Shown one piece after another: positions 47,642-56,897 of a stretch of DNA of 64,000 nt (its first letter is position 1; each line of letters starts with the position of its first letter). Position numbers and translations under genes: made by a program. Source of the DNA: an uncultured Pseudodesulfovibrio sp. (GTDB lineage: Bacteria; Desulfobacterota; Desulfovibrionia; Desulfovibrionales; Desulfovibrionaceae). The stretch covers positions 2,686,001 to 2,750,000 of the forward strand of contig NZ_OY776488.1 in NCBI RefSeq assembly GCF_963675635.1, in the 5' to 3' direction. The notes beneath the pieces are model-generated. The model saw nothing but the letters and a program-made list of their open reading frames with translations, did not search any database and was not told where the DNA came from.

Positions 47642-48559
47642 ATGACATCTGGTAATCGGGGACTGGGTCGTGGGCTTGATGCTCTTTTGGGCGGTGTACG
47701 TGAAGATGAAAAAGTCACATCTGATTCAGCCGAAGTTAGAATGATCTCTCTTGAGGCCATCACACCCAACCCGCATCAGCCTCGCCGTGAATTTTCTGAA
47801 GATGGCTTGAATGATCTAGCCGCTTCCATTGGAACTCGAGGCGTGCTTCAGCCGGTGCTTGTCCGTTCTTTGGGGGGTGGGAAATATGAACTGGTTGCTG
47901 GCGAGCGTCGTTTACGCGCTTCAAAAAGAGCCGGTTTGACTGAGATTCCGACCTTGATCAGAGAAATGTCAGATCAGGAAAGTCTGGCGATTGCGCTGAT
48001 TGAAAATTTGCAACGGGAAGACCTGAATGCGGTCGAAGAAGCCCTGGGATACCAACGTTTGCAACAGGAATTTGGTCTGAGTCAGGAAGAACTTGCCCGG
48101 CAGGTTGGCAAGAGTCGTTCCTCAGTGGCTAACTCACTGCGGCTGCTCAACCTCCCAGACAGCGTACAGCGTGATATTCAGCAAGGGGCTCTTTCTGCTG
48201 GTCATGGACGAGCTGTAATGTCTGTTTCGAATGCTGAGGCGCAAGAAGCTTTACATCATCGGATCGTTGAGAACGGTCTGACCGTAAGGCAGGCCGAGGC
48301 GCAGGCAACTTTTTTCAAACAAAATGGACGTCTGCCGGGGGCCGAGGAAGTCGGCACTGCATTGGTCGCAAAAACCGGCAAGGCCAAGCTCAAGCCTTTG
48401 GAACCTCGTCTGATAGAGCTACAACATTCGTTGTCTGATATGTTGGGTGTTAAAGTCAAAATTGCCGGCTCTTCTGAGAAAGGCAAGATTACGGTGAGTT
48501 ATGGTGAAGAGGACGAGTTGCGGTCCTTTGTTGAAAAACTTGGCGGTTCCCTTGCGTGA
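47642..48559 (+). CDS. parB: Chromosome partitioning protein ParB/Spo0J
   Basis: 305 residues. N-terminal CTP-binding region: ITPNPHQPRREF, GERRLRASKRAGL and IALIENLQREDLN. The HTH that binds parS is about 155-210 (GLSQEELARQVGKSRSSVANSLRLL). A C-terminal dimerisation domain ends the protein. It loads onto parS sites upstream and spreads as a CTP-dependent clamp. ATG with AGGAG eight bases before. Confidence 0.96.
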   Translation: MTSGNRGLGRGLDALLGGVREDEKVTSDSAEVRMISLEAITPNPHQPRREFSEDGLNDLAASIGTRGVLQPVLVRSLGGGKYELVAGERRLRASKRAGLTEIPTLIREMSDQESLAIALIENLQREDLNAVEEALGYQRLQQEFGLSQEELARQVGKSRSSVANSLRLLNLPDSVQRDIQQGALSAGHGRAVMSVSNAEAQEALHHRIVENGLTVRQAEAQATFFKQNGRLPGAEEVGTALVAKTGKAKLKPLEPRLIELQHSLSDMLGVKVKIAGSSEKGKITVSYGEEDELRSFVEKLGGSLA

Positions 48560-48699
48560 TTCTGCCGGGTCCCTCCTCTTTGCCTGATGATGAAACAATG
48601 ATCAGAATATGATAATCATACAGGGTTCGAGAAGGCTATTAGTCTGATGATCGCGAGTGTTTGTTGGAACGTAATACTTAAATAGTGGTTTGTTATATT

Positions 48700-49707
48700 A
48701 TGTCACGAGATATGATTCGAAAAGCAGTTGCTTCCCTGAATGGTCACAAGGTGCTGATAATCGGTGATCTTATGCTTGACCATTACCTGATTGGCGACGT
48801 TGACCGCATTTCACCTGAAGCTCCGGTTCCTGTGGTCAACGTTAAAACTGAGTCTGTTGTTCTGGGCGGCGCTGGTAATGTCGGTCGTAATATAGTCGAT
48901 TTGGGCGGCACCCCCCTTCTTGTTTCCGCAGTCGGTGATGATCGGGACGGTGCTCTACTAGATGATCTGTGTATCGAAGCCGGCCTTGAAACCAGAATTA
49001 TTCGGGATGCGAATCGCCCAACAACCAAGAAAACACGCATTATTGCGCATAATCAGCAAGTGGTCAGGGTTGATCATGAGCTGGTCGCTCCACTCAGTGA
49101 AGAAGCGCAAGATGAACTGTTTGCCATCCTAGAATCAGAAGTGAACAAGTACCCTGTCGTTATACTTTCTGATTATGGAAAAGGGTTGATTTCTCGTTCA
49201 TTTATGGATCGATTTATGGAATTGATCGGTACGTGTGCCGTGCGGCCCAAGGTGCTGGTTGACCCGAAGACGGTCAATTATGATTTGTATCAGGGGGTTG
49301 ACCTGCTGACTCCCAACACGAAGGAAGCCGGAGAAGGCGCGAACATGACCGTGAATGACAGGGAGTCGGTTCTCATGGCCGGTGAAGCTCTGTTCAAACG
49401 ACTGAATTGTAATAACCTGCTTATTACACTCGGTCCTGACGGTATGGCCTTATTTGAAGGATTGGATACCGTGCGGCACATTCCTACCTTTGCCCGAAAG
49501 GTTTTTGACGTAACGGGTGCCGGTGATACTGTTATCGCCACCACTGCTCTCGCTCTTTCAGCCGGTTTCGATCTGCTGACATCGTGCACCTTGGCCAATT
49601 ACGCTGCCGGTGTTGTTGTCGGCCAGGTAGGCGCGGCGACAACCCATCCGGACGAACTGCTCGAATCAATGGATGAGCTGCCGGAGCCTGAAGTCTCACA
49701 ATGGTAA
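48700..49707 (+). CDS. hldA: D-glycero-beta-D-manno-heptose-7-phosphate kinase (RfaE domain I)
   Basis: 335-residue PfkB-family kinase. VLIIGDLMLDHYLIGDVDRISPEAPVPVV is typical of RfaE domain I; the ATP-binding signature is VFDVTGAGDTVIAT near residue 270. It phosphorylates heptose-7-phosphate in LPS inner-core synthesis. The second (nucleotidyltransferase) domain of the HldE type is absent, so that step must come from another gene. Start ATG at 48700; GTG at 48685 is an alternative. Confidence 0.87.
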   Translation: MSRDMIRKAVASLNGHKVLIIGDLMLDHYLIGDVDRISPEAPVPVVNVKTESVVLGGAGNVGRNIVDLGGTPLLVSAVGDDRDGALLDDLCIEAGLETRIIRDANRPTTKKTRIIAHNQQVVRVDHELVAPLSEEAQDELFAILESEVNKYPVVILSDYGKGLISRSFMDRFMELIGTCAVRPKVLVDPKTVNYDLYQGVDLLTPNTKEAGEGANMTVNDRESVLMAGEALFKRLNCNNLLITLGPDGMALFEGLDTVRHIPTFARKVFDVTGAGDTVIATTALALSAGFDLLTSCTLANYAAGVVVGQVGAATTHPDELLESMDELPEPEVSQW

Positions 49708-49774
49708 AACACATTTTTTGGATCGAAAGATAGTAGTTGTTCATTCAAAGGTGTAGCCCCTTGGAGGGTGCGAA

Positions 49775-51076
49775 ATGTCCAAAAAAAATCTTAAATTCAT
49801 GACGGATATACAGACATTGGGACCTGCAAAGGTGCAAACGCCGATTCGAAATCCAAGGTATGTGGACGAAAGTCAGCCTGTGACACTGATGTTGACTTCC
49901 GAAGAAATAAGCGAACTTGATTCCGGCGTACTCAAAAATACATTTGAAAAAGCTGGTCCTCGGGAAAAATTGTATTTTGATCCATCAAAGACTCGGTGTG
50001 CCATCGTCACCTGTGGTGGCCTCTGTCCTGGAATCAATGATGTTATACGCTCAATCGTTAATGAGGCGCATTACCATTACGGTGTCAGCACCGTCTTTGG
50101 TATCTCCAACGGACTGCGAGGTTTTATTCCTGACTACGGATATGAAGTTAAGGAACTGACTCCGCAGAACGTGTCGCATATTCATCAATTCGGCGGGACC
50201 ATCCTCGGTTCATCTCGTGGGTTACAAGATGCTGAAGAAATAGTAGATTCTTTGGAGCGGTTGAATATCAACATTCTCTTTGTCATCGGTGGTGACGGGT
50301 CTATGCGGGCTGCAAAGTCCATTGTGGAAGAAGTCTCGAACCGCAAGCGAAAGATTGCGGTTATTGGTATTCCCAAGACCATCGACAATGATATCAACTT
50401 CATTCCTCGTTCATTTGGTTTTGATACTGCCGTTGAGAAAGCGACAGAAGCCATACAATGCGCGCATGTAGAGGCCACAGGTGTTGACAAGGGTGTCGGA
50501 ATTGTTCGGCTTATGGGACGCGAAGCCGGGTTTATTGCAGCCCAGGCTACACTTGCCCTTCAGGAAGTGAACTTTTTGTTGGTTCCGGAGAATAAATTTA
50601 CACTCGATGGTGAAGGTGGTCTTTTACAGGCAATGGAAAGGCGACTCCATGATCGAGATCATGCGATAATCGTGTGCGCAGAAGGTGCGGGTCAGGATCT
50701 GCTGGGTGACTGTCTGAAACGTGACTCGTCAGGCAACCCGAAATTGGGTGATATCTGTGGACACATCATTAGAGAGCTAAAGAAGCATTTTGCTGCAAAG
50801 GATCTCGAGATTAATCTGAAGTTTATTGACCCCAGTTATATAATACGATCTGTTCCAGCCAATGCCGGTGATCGGATTTACTGCGGATTCCTTGGGCAGA
50901 ACGCCGTGCATGCAGCCATGGCAGGCAAAACCGGAATGGTCGTCACCCTTCTCAAATCGAGTCTGGTTCATTTGCCGTTGGACCTGGTCACTGTCAAACG
51001 GCGCAACATCAATACGCATTCTGATTATTGGTGTGCCGTCATGGAATCAACTGGACAGCATACCTACATGAAATAA
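49775..51076 (+). CDS. 6-phosphofructokinase (TP0108-like clade)
   Basis: 433 residues, longer than the classic 320-residue enzyme. Catalytic site: PKTIDNDI with Asp, and the substrate-binding MGREAGFIA. The nucleotide-discriminating motif is GGDGS, which favours ATP (pyrophosphate enzymes have GGDDS), but the following PKTIDND has the Lys usual in pyrophosphate enzymes, so it belongs to the ATP-using branch of the PPi-like group. GGAGG before ATG. A terminator follows. Confidence 0.9.
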   Translation: MSKKNLKFMTDIQTLGPAKVQTPIRNPRYVDESQPVTLMLTSEEISELDSGVLKNTFEKAGPREKLYFDPSKTRCAIVTCGGLCPGINDVIRSIVNEAHYHYGVSTVFGISNGLRGFIPDYGYEVKELTPQNVSHIHQFGGTILGSSRGLQDAEEIVDSLERLNINILFVIGGDGSMRAAKSIVEEVSNRKRKIAVIGIPKTIDNDINFIPRSFGFDTAVEKATEAIQCAHVEATGVDKGVGIVRLMGREAGFIAAQATLALQEVNFLLVPENKFTLDGEGGLLQAMERRLHDRDHAIIVCAEGAGQDLLGDCLKRDSSGNPKLGDICGHIIRELKKHFAAKDLEINLKFIDPSYIIRSVPANAGDRIYCGFLGQNAVHAAMAGKTGMVVTLLKSSLVHLPLDLVTVKRRNINTHSDYWCAVMESTGQHTYMK

Positions 51077-51077
51077 A

Positions 51078-51101
51078 AAAAGGGGCTGTAAAGCCCCTTT
51101 T
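51078..51101. terminator. Bidirectional terminator
   Basis: AAAAGGGGCT / AGCCCCTTTT stem with GTAA loop between a forward and a reverse gene. Confidence 0.9.
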
Positions 51102-51123
51102 CAATATCTATGACAGTCTGGAT

Positions 51124-51528
51124 TTATTCGTTGGCTGCCAGTCTGCGGCGGACCTGCTCACTGACTTGTCGGCTTGAACTCTCTTTCTCGGACTCCATGG
51201 CCACTGCCAACAGTTCGAAAAGTTCGTCATAGGAAAATTCGAGGTTGAGGCTGCCATTTGAGACGATGCAGCTCTCTTCCCGCTCTTCAAGGCAATACGC
51301 ACGACGTTCCCTGGCGTGACCGATGGCAGAAATAATACCGTAGGCAAGCTTGCCCTCTTCGTCTCGGTAGAGCTTTTCCATGGTCAGCATGCCGGTGGTG
51401 TCGTCGAAATACATTTCTTCGCCAATCAGGTGGCCGGTAACCCCCAGGTCCTGACCAAAGTCATTGGGCAGATTCACATTGAGGATCGGATCGTTTCCGC
51501 CATGACCGCCAACCATTTTTTTTGACAT
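51124..51528 (-). CDS. Conserved hypothetical protein
   Basis: 134 residues: a Gly-rich N-terminus (KKMVGGHGGNDPILNVNLPNDFG), a middle beta region (LTMEKLYRDEEGKLAYGIISAIGH), and an acidic helical tail (YDELFELLAVAMESEKE) ending basic. No family recognised. AAGGAG before ATG overlaps the end of the upstream excisionase-like gene, so the two are co-translated. Confidence 0.7.
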   Translation of the reverse strand: MSKKMVGGHGGNDPILNVNLPNDFGQDLGVTGHLIGEEMYFDDTTGMLTMEKLYRDEEGKLAYGIISAIGHARERRAYCLEEREESCIVSNGSLNLEFSYDELFELLAVAMESEKESSSRQVSEQVRRRLAANE

Positions 51529-51538
51529 GCCTTTCTCC

Positions 51539-51790
51539 TTAATCCAAGGGGAGTTTGAATTGATCGGGCTTTGCGTCGTTTTTGTTGCTGGACGCTACTG
51601 CCTTCCATCCACTCTCTATAAATTCCATGAGATCTCTTTCCGGTACTCTCCATTGACTACCGATTTTGATCGCCTTGATACTTCCACCAGTTATGAGCCT
51701 GTATGCTGTTCTCTGGTGCACCCGTAAAAAGTCCGCAACTTCACGCACAGTGAATAGGGTCGGAGTTTTGGGTGCTTCTTTCTTGTCCAT
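51539..51790 (-). CDS. Small HTH (excisionase-type) DNA-binding protein
   Basis: 83 residues from ATG at 51790. HTH_17-type domain: TLFTVREVADFLRVHQRTAYRLITGGSIKAIKIGSQWRVPERDLMEFIESG. Such proteins bind DNA as excisionase-like or transcription factors. No integrase lies near, so a phage role is not supported. The frame can be extended to 51829. Confidence 0.82.
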   Translation of the reverse strand: MDKKEAPKTPTLFTVREVADFLRVHQRTAYRLITGGSIKAIKIGSQWRVPERDLMEFIESGWKAVASSNKNDAKPDQFKLPLD

Positions 51791-51843
51791 AATGTCACTA
51801 CCTGACCTATGATGTTCATTCATTGACACAAGGAGTCAAAGAT

Positions 51844-51865
51844 TGTCAACAAAGTACAACGTTGT
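51844..51865 (-). promoter_or_regulatory. Promoter and palindrome before HTH operon
   Basis: On the reverse strand TTGACA (51844-51849) may be a -35 hexamer for the small HTH operon. A perfect palindrome ACAACGTTGT (51856-51865) lies just upstream and may be the operator. The rest of the 51791-52276 gap is AT-rich and I see no gene in it. Confidence 0.4.
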
Positions 51866-52276
51866 CCTACAAAGTCTAGAGAAATGCTAGAAAGAGGCTT
51901 AAGGAAAAGGATTACGGGACGTTGTTGTCGATCACGGAAGAATGTAGCAGATTTTGAGGAAAAAAATAATGGGGAAAAAACACGATTGTGCCAATTGCGG
52001 AGTCTGTAATTCTTAGAATCACTATAAACCAATTGGAATAGGTAGGTAACGAAGGTGTATCAGAATAGCAATGAATAAAATCCAATAAAACGAAGTGTTT
52101 TTTATTTGTGTAGATATGGAAGGATGCCGTGCATTTGGTGCTAGCGGAGAGATACATATTGTACTGAAACACTGCTGATTCAAACACATAAAGTGGTTGA
52201 AACGAAGGAATGAAAGAGTGAAAAAATGGGAGACTATGTGTGAATCAAACCTTTGTGGTTGATTGTAGATATGAAC

Positions 52277-52753
52277 CTAATTATCGGCGATTTCGTCAAG
52301 AAGAACAAGGCAAGGGGCCTGAAGGTCTTCATCGAGGTGCTGAGTCATTTGTTTCAGTATCCGATTGAAATAGCGCCGATCATTGATTGTCAGGCCAACA
52401 TTGACAACGGATTGAAGTTCCTCGATAGCAGCTTGAACCTTCGGTTTGATGGTGAGTGCCGTTTGAGTCAGGCAGATCAGGCAAAGCCTCCGGTCTTTGA
52501 GGTTTCGACGTAGCTCAATAAGTCCATCTCTCTCCATTCGTTTAAGCGTGTTGGAAAGGGTAGCCTGCTCAATATCAAGCCGTGCATGCAGTTTTTTTTG
52601 AGTAACATGGTCCTGCTCCCAAAGCCTGTTTAAAATTTCGATGTACCCTGGGCGCACTTTAAACGTTTCAAGGCGTGCAGTCAGGGCTTTCGCGTAAAGA
52701 CGGCGGAAAGATGATATACGTGAGAACAAGAGGGAGTCGTCTGACTGAGACAT
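52277..52753 (-). CDS. MarR-family transcriptional regulator
   Basis: 158 residues. Winged HTH: LWEQDHVTQKKLHARLDIEQATLSNTLKRMERDGLIELRRNLKDRR, with helices before and after for dimerisation. AAGGAT before ATG. It is divergent from a MATE pump gene, and MarR proteins usually repress such pumps; an imperfect palindrome lies between them. Confidence 0.93.
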   Translation of the reverse strand: MSQSDDSLLFSRISSFRRLYAKALTARLETFKVRPGYIEILNRLWEQDHVTQKKLHARLDIEQATLSNTLKRMERDGLIELRRNLKDRRLCLICLTQTALTIKPKVQAAIEELQSVVNVGLTINDRRYFNRILKQMTQHLDEDLQAPCLVLLDEIADN

Positions 52754-52866
52754 ATTTATCCTTGAATTTCGGTGTGCTGGGGGCCATCAATATCATGAGG
52801 AATCTGTAAGGACAAGCGTGCTGTGAGGGGGAGGCAAAATTTGAATGTGAATGAGAAATAAAACAA

Positions 52867-52889
52867 CTTGATATAGAAATTATATTAAG
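52867..52889. promoter_or_regulatory. Candidate MarR operator
   Basis: CTTGATATA and TATATTAAG with a five-base spacer (eight of nine positions symmetric) between divergent marR and the MATE gene. Confidence 0.5.
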
Positions 52890-52936
52890 GCATTTGAATC
52901 GACCTTGCGCAGCAGGATAATAGATCGGAGTAGTCG

Positions 52937-54316
52937 ATGAGTTTGAAGAAGCGATGGCATACAAAAGGCGGGTATAAACAGGCCCTTGTAATAGGACTTC
53001 CACTTGTAGTGAGCATGGTGTCTTCGACTGTCATGACGTTCACGGATCGAATCTTCCTTGGCAACTACTCCACTGAATCACTCGGGGCTTCGGTCCCGGC
53101 CAGTAGCGTCGCATTCATGTTCCTGGCGTTTTTTCTTGGTGTCGTGCAGTACACAGGGGTGTTTGTAGCTCAGTATACTGGGTCTGGAAGGCATTCCGAG
53201 GTTGGTCGCTCGTTGTGGCAAGGGTTGTGGCTCTGCGTTCCCTCCTGGATGATTTTGGCTTCATTATGGTTCATTGCCAGACCCCTTTTTGAGTTGAGTG
53301 GTCATCCTGCCGGAATTATGGAACAGGAAATTGCCTATTTTCGGATACTGACGATGGGAGGCGGCGCTTTCGTTGTCAGCGGGTGTCTCTCCTCATTTTA
53401 TTCTGGCCGCGGCATGACAAAACCCATCATGATCGTAAGTTTGATGGCCATGATCATTAATGTGCCGCTGGACTATTGTCTTATCAACGGGATCGGACCT
53501 TTCCCCGAACTTGGTATTGAAGGTGCCGGAATAGCGACGGTATTCGGGTATGTATTGCCTGTGGTTTGCTATGGTCTGATGATATTTACTGCGGAAAACG
53601 AGAGAATGTACCGAGTCCGTTCATCGTGGAGACTTGACCTTGATTTGCTTACCCGTTTTTTACGGTTTGGATTGCCCGGTGGTGTCGAATTTTTTATAGA
53701 TCTGTTCGCTGTATCGTTTTTTGTCTTGATGGTCGGTCGTTTCGGACCTGTGGAACTGGCATCCACCAATGCAGTATTTTCAATCTACAGTTTGGCTTTT
53801 CTTCCGACAATCGGGCTGCATGTTGCGGCGAGCATCATGGTGGGCCATGCGATGGGCGATAAAAAACCGGAAATGGCAGCATATGCGACTAAATCCGTGT
53901 TGCACCTGGCCATGGCTTATATGGGTATGATGGCATTGTTATTTGTAGTGTTTCCTGAGGCGCTCATGAACCTGTTCAGGGCGCATGGTGAAACTGAAAT
54001 CGAGTTCGATGCCGTATTAAAGATGGGTATTGTGCTCATGCGTTATGCGGCCGTTTTTACGCTGATTGATGCTATTGCCATTGTGTATGTGGGTGGTCTG
54101 AAAGGCGCTGGAGACACGAAATACATCATGAAGACCATGATACTGGCATCAATGCTGTGTATGGTCTTTCCCCTTATCGCGTTGAATATGCTTGGAATCA
54201 AGGGGATCCATGGACCGTGGATGTGCCTGCTGCTGTATGTGCTGGTTCTTGCCACAACGTTCTCAACACGGTTTCGCAAGGGGCCGTGGAGAAAAATTCA
54301 AGTCATCTCCGACTGA
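52937..54316 (+). CDS. MATE family efflux transporter
   Basis: 459 residues with about twelve hydrophobic segments in two halves. N-terminal GLPLVVSMVSSTVMTFTDRIFLGNYSTESLGA and the second-half start GLPGGVEFFIDLFAVSFFVLMVGRFG are characteristic of MATE proteins, which export drugs using sodium or proton gradients. ATG with GGAGTAG upstream. Probably controlled by the neighbouring MarR protein. Confidence 0.92.
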   Translation: MSLKKRWHTKGGYKQALVIGLPLVVSMVSSTVMTFTDRIFLGNYSTESLGASVPASSVAFMFLAFFLGVVQYTGVFVAQYTGSGRHSEVGRSLWQGLWLCVPSWMILASLWFIARPLFELSGHPAGIMEQEIAYFRILTMGGGAFVVSGCLSSFYSGRGMTKPIMIVSLMAMIINVPLDYCLINGIGPFPELGIEGAGIATVFGYVLPVVCYGLMIFTAENERMYRVRSSWRLDLDLLTRFLRFGLPGGVEFFIDLFAVSFFVLMVGRFGPVELASTNAVFSIYSLAFLPTIGLHVAASIMVGHAMGDKKPEMAAYATKSVLHLAMAYMGMMALLFVVFPEALMNLFRAHGETEIEFDAVLKMGIVLMRYAAVFTLIDAIAIVYVGGLKGAGDTKYIMKTMILASMLCMVFPLIALNMLGIKGIHGPWMCLLLYVLVLATTFSTRFRKGPWRKIQVISD

Positions 54317-54732
54317 TCCTGACAAAATGGGTTGAACCAAATACATCGCTGGTTTACCCTTCTTCATGAAATTGGTCGCCCTTCTCTCGCGTACGGTATC
54401 CATTGATTTTGGATGCTCGCTATCCGCATGAGCGACCATGGCAACGCACGACATGTGCGATGTGGCGCAATTCTTATGAAATTTCGGTCATGTTGGCATG
54501 ATGACAATCTGATGGGTCACAAAAGAGATTGTTTCTATTGGGTCGAAATAATGCACTAAAACCTTGATAACTACGTGGCTCGATCTGGGATGATTAGAGA
54601 ATAATCATGGCAAGCCGTTATGATAGACGGAGTGAATTCGAGAAAAAGCGTTTTAAACGGACAAGAAAATTCTCATCTGTAAGTAAAATTGTAGAATGTT
54701 GCGGTTGAAAAGTGAGATCAGAGGGCGGATAA
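54317..54732. other. Gap with possible 33-residue reading frame
   Basis: About 416 bases without a convincing gene. ATG at 54607 opens a 33-codon basic frame (MASRYDRRSEFEKKRFKRT) ending at 54708, with a weak AGAG upstream. The gap is AT-rich. Confidence 0.3.
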
Positions 54733-55398
54733 ATGCGTGATAATGTAAAAGTGATCATAGCAAAATATACAGAAAATATCGATTGGGTCGATGAACTCGG
54801 TTATGATTACGTTGTGTACGACAAAAGCCAAAATCCACTTCCAAACTCTCGACATCTTGAAAATATCGGTAGGGAAGCTCACACGTATATCAAGCATATA
54901 ATCTCAGAATATGACCGCCTTGCCGATATGAATATCTTTTTGCAGGGCGACCCGTTTGATCACATTGATGATCGCGGAAGAGCGACGGTTAGGACTTTGC
55001 GGAAACAGCTTGCGGATATTGTAGATAAGGCTGCTCCCTTCAAAGGCCTGGCGTGGTTCAAGCTCAAATGTGATAGGTTGGGGCAACCGCATGATCTGCG
55101 AAAACCGGAAAACGAAGGCCGTTGGTCTGGGTGGGGACGAGATATACCTGTAGGAGAAGTTTTTGAGCGGTTGTTTTTTGAAACTATGCCGAAGCAGATC
55201 ATAGCTCGTGCACCGACTGGAAATTTCTGCGTCACTGGTCGACGTATCAGAACCCGGCCCAAGGTTTTTTATGAGCACTGTTTGCGTTTGATTGAGTGCG
55301 ACCCGAACGATGAGAAGAATACCGGACATGCCATTGAACGGTTATGGCAGCATATTTTCAATGGAAATACGGCGTGGAACAGGGATTCTTATGAATAA
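54733..55398 (+). CDS. DUF3431 domain protein
   Basis: 221 residues matching the DUF3431 pattern: VIIAKYTENIDWVDELGYDYVVYDKS, REAHTYIKHIISEYDRLADMNIFLQGDPFDHI, RDIPVGEVFERLFF, and the C-terminal HAIERLWQHIFNG. The layout (KYTENIDWV start and acidic motif) suggests a glycosyltransferase-like fold, but no activity is established here. Base composition is lower in GC than neighbouring genes. Confidence 0.85.
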   Translation: MRDNVKVIIAKYTENIDWVDELGYDYVVYDKSQNPLPNSRHLENIGREAHTYIKHIISEYDRLADMNIFLQGDPFDHIDDRGRATVRTLRKQLADIVDKAAPFKGLAWFKLKCDRLGQPHDLRKPENEGRWSGWGRDIPVGEVFERLFFETMPKQIIARAPTGNFCVTGRRIRTRPKVFYEHCLRLIECDPNDEKNTGHAIERLWQHIFNGNTAWNRDSYE

Positions 55399-55433
55399 GA
55401 ATGTTTTGAACAGGTACGGCGGAAACCCATACA

Positions 55434-56654
55434 ATGCTCCCACTCAATTTCAGAATAGCCATTGCATCTCTTTCAGCGCATAAACTGCGCGCCATCCTTG
55501 CCATGATGGGAGTCTTCCTGGGAGCATTGGCCTTTACCGGCGTTCAGCATGTTTCAAAAATCATGGTCAAACGGGCTGAACTGGAAACGGAAAAACTCGG
55601 TCCCAATCTCTATTCGGTCATGGCCGGTCAGGTGCGCTTCACTCGAAGCGGAAACGCCCGGCTCTCGGGGGTGACCAGAAATTTTACCATTCAGGATGCT
55701 CAAGCTCTGATTGATGGGGTGCCCTCTGTCCTTGAGGGGACTCCCTATGTAGCGCAATCCATGAAGGTTCGGGGAAATGGGAATGCCGTCAATGTTCAAT
55801 TGCTGGCTGCCTGGCCGAATTTTCAGGATATTCGGAGCTTTCATCCTCAATATGGTCGCTTCTTTGATTGGAAAGAGGTGCATGATCGGGCAATGGTATG
55901 TGTGCTTGGGCAAACCATTGCAACAGCATTGTTTGATGATGCCGCCAGTGCGGTCGGACAGCAGATTTATTTGTATCGAGCGAGTTTTCGAGTCGTTGGC
56001 GTCATGGAAGCCAAGGGGCGGGATGTATCTGGGACTGATCAGGATGAAATAATGCTTGTTCCGATTACGACCTATATGCGCCGGGCCAGCAACCAGAACT
56101 GGATCAGTGGTGTGTTTCTGCGACTATCAAAAGACGCCGGTCGAGACACTGTTGACGACGCCGTGCAGTCGATCATGCGCAAGCGGCACAATATCGACAA
56201 AGGTGAAGCGGACGATTTCAGTGCCATGTCTCCCAAGGACGCCATGCAGCTGCAACGTCAGGCGCTGGACCTCATGACAACGTTAGGTGCGATCACATCG
56301 TCGATTTCCTTCGGCGTCGGTGGGCTTGGTATCCTTTCCATCATGATTCTGGTGGTCCGTGCACGTCGAGTTGAAATAGGCATTCGCAGAGCCGTCGGCG
56401 GAAGGCGGCGCGATATCATTCGACAGTTCCTCTTCGAGTCAGGTCTCATGGCTGCAGTCGGGGGTGGTCTCGGCGTGCTTGTGACAGTCATCCTTGTGAC
56501 TATCGGCTGCTCTCTTGCCGACCTCCCGTTGATCCTCGAACCCGCAAGTCTGAGCGTCACCTTGATAGGTTCCTGCCTACTCGGGGTGGCCGCTGGTGCC
56601 TATCCGGCATGGCAGGCCGCTAATATCGAAATTCTCGACGTTTTGAAGTCTTAG
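55434..56654 (+). CDS. MacB-like ABC transporter permease
   Basis: 406 residues: N-terminal membrane segment (about 18-40), a large periplasmic domain of MacB_PCD type (about 45-265), and three membrane segments (FtsX-like domain, about 285-400, with RARRVEIGIRRAVGGRRRDIIRQFLFESG). The ATP-binding partner and a membrane fusion protein are not adjacent, so it may work with proteins encoded elsewhere. It overlaps no neighbour and ends in a strong hairpin. Confidence 0.85.
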   Translation: MLPLNFRIAIASLSAHKLRAILAMMGVFLGALAFTGVQHVSKIMVKRAELETEKLGPNLYSVMAGQVRFTRSGNARLSGVTRNFTIQDAQALIDGVPSVLEGTPYVAQSMKVRGNGNAVNVQLLAAWPNFQDIRSFHPQYGRFFDWKEVHDRAMVCVLGQTIATALFDDAASAVGQQIYLYRASFRVVGVMEAKGRDVSGTDQDEIMLVPITTYMRRASNQNWISGVFLRLSKDAGRDTVDDAVQSIMRKRHNIDKGEADDFSAMSPKDAMQLQRQALDLMTTLGAITSSISFGVGGLGILSIMILVVRARRVEIGIRRAVGGRRRDIIRQFLFESGLMAAVGGGLGVLVTVILVTIGCSLADLPLILEPASLSVTLIGSCLLGVAAGAYPAWQAANIEILDVLKS

Positions 56655-56676
56655 TCTTTGATTCAGGTTGGTTATA

Positions 56677-56726
56677 CATAAAGAATAGCGTGCTATTTGG
56701 TGATAAATAGCACGCTATTCTTTATG
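56677..56726. terminator. 22-bp perfect hairpin after permease gene
   Basis: CATAAAGAATAGCGTGCTAT(TT) pairs perfectly with its complement around the loop GGTGAT. It lies 23 bases past the stop. It has no extended T run. Confidence 0.75.
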
Positions 56727-56825
56727 GGATAATGGAGACTTCGGTGTTTTTCATTGCCCGTATCAAGCTTCCTGGCGATGCTCAGGGATGAAGAATAAGA
56801 ATCTTGCCTCAAGAGAATAAATTGG

Positions 56826-56880
56826 TTGACCCAAAAGAGAAAACCGTAATATGAACGTGTTCATAAAGTGAACGTGTTCA
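56826..56880 (+). promoter_or_regulatory. tetR1 promoter with tandem operators
   Basis: Two copies of TGAACGTGTTCA (56852-56863 and 56869-56880), 17 bases apart, overlap or follow a TTGACC -35 / TATGAA -10 pair. This is a clear auto-repression site. Confidence 0.75.
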
Positions 56881-56897
56881 TATAAAGCGAGGCGAAG

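Noticed and set aside
51539-51790. Excisionase-like HTH as sign of a prophage
   Set aside because: No integrase, attachment sites, tRNA or phage structural genes occur nearby; such HTH proteins are common outside phages.
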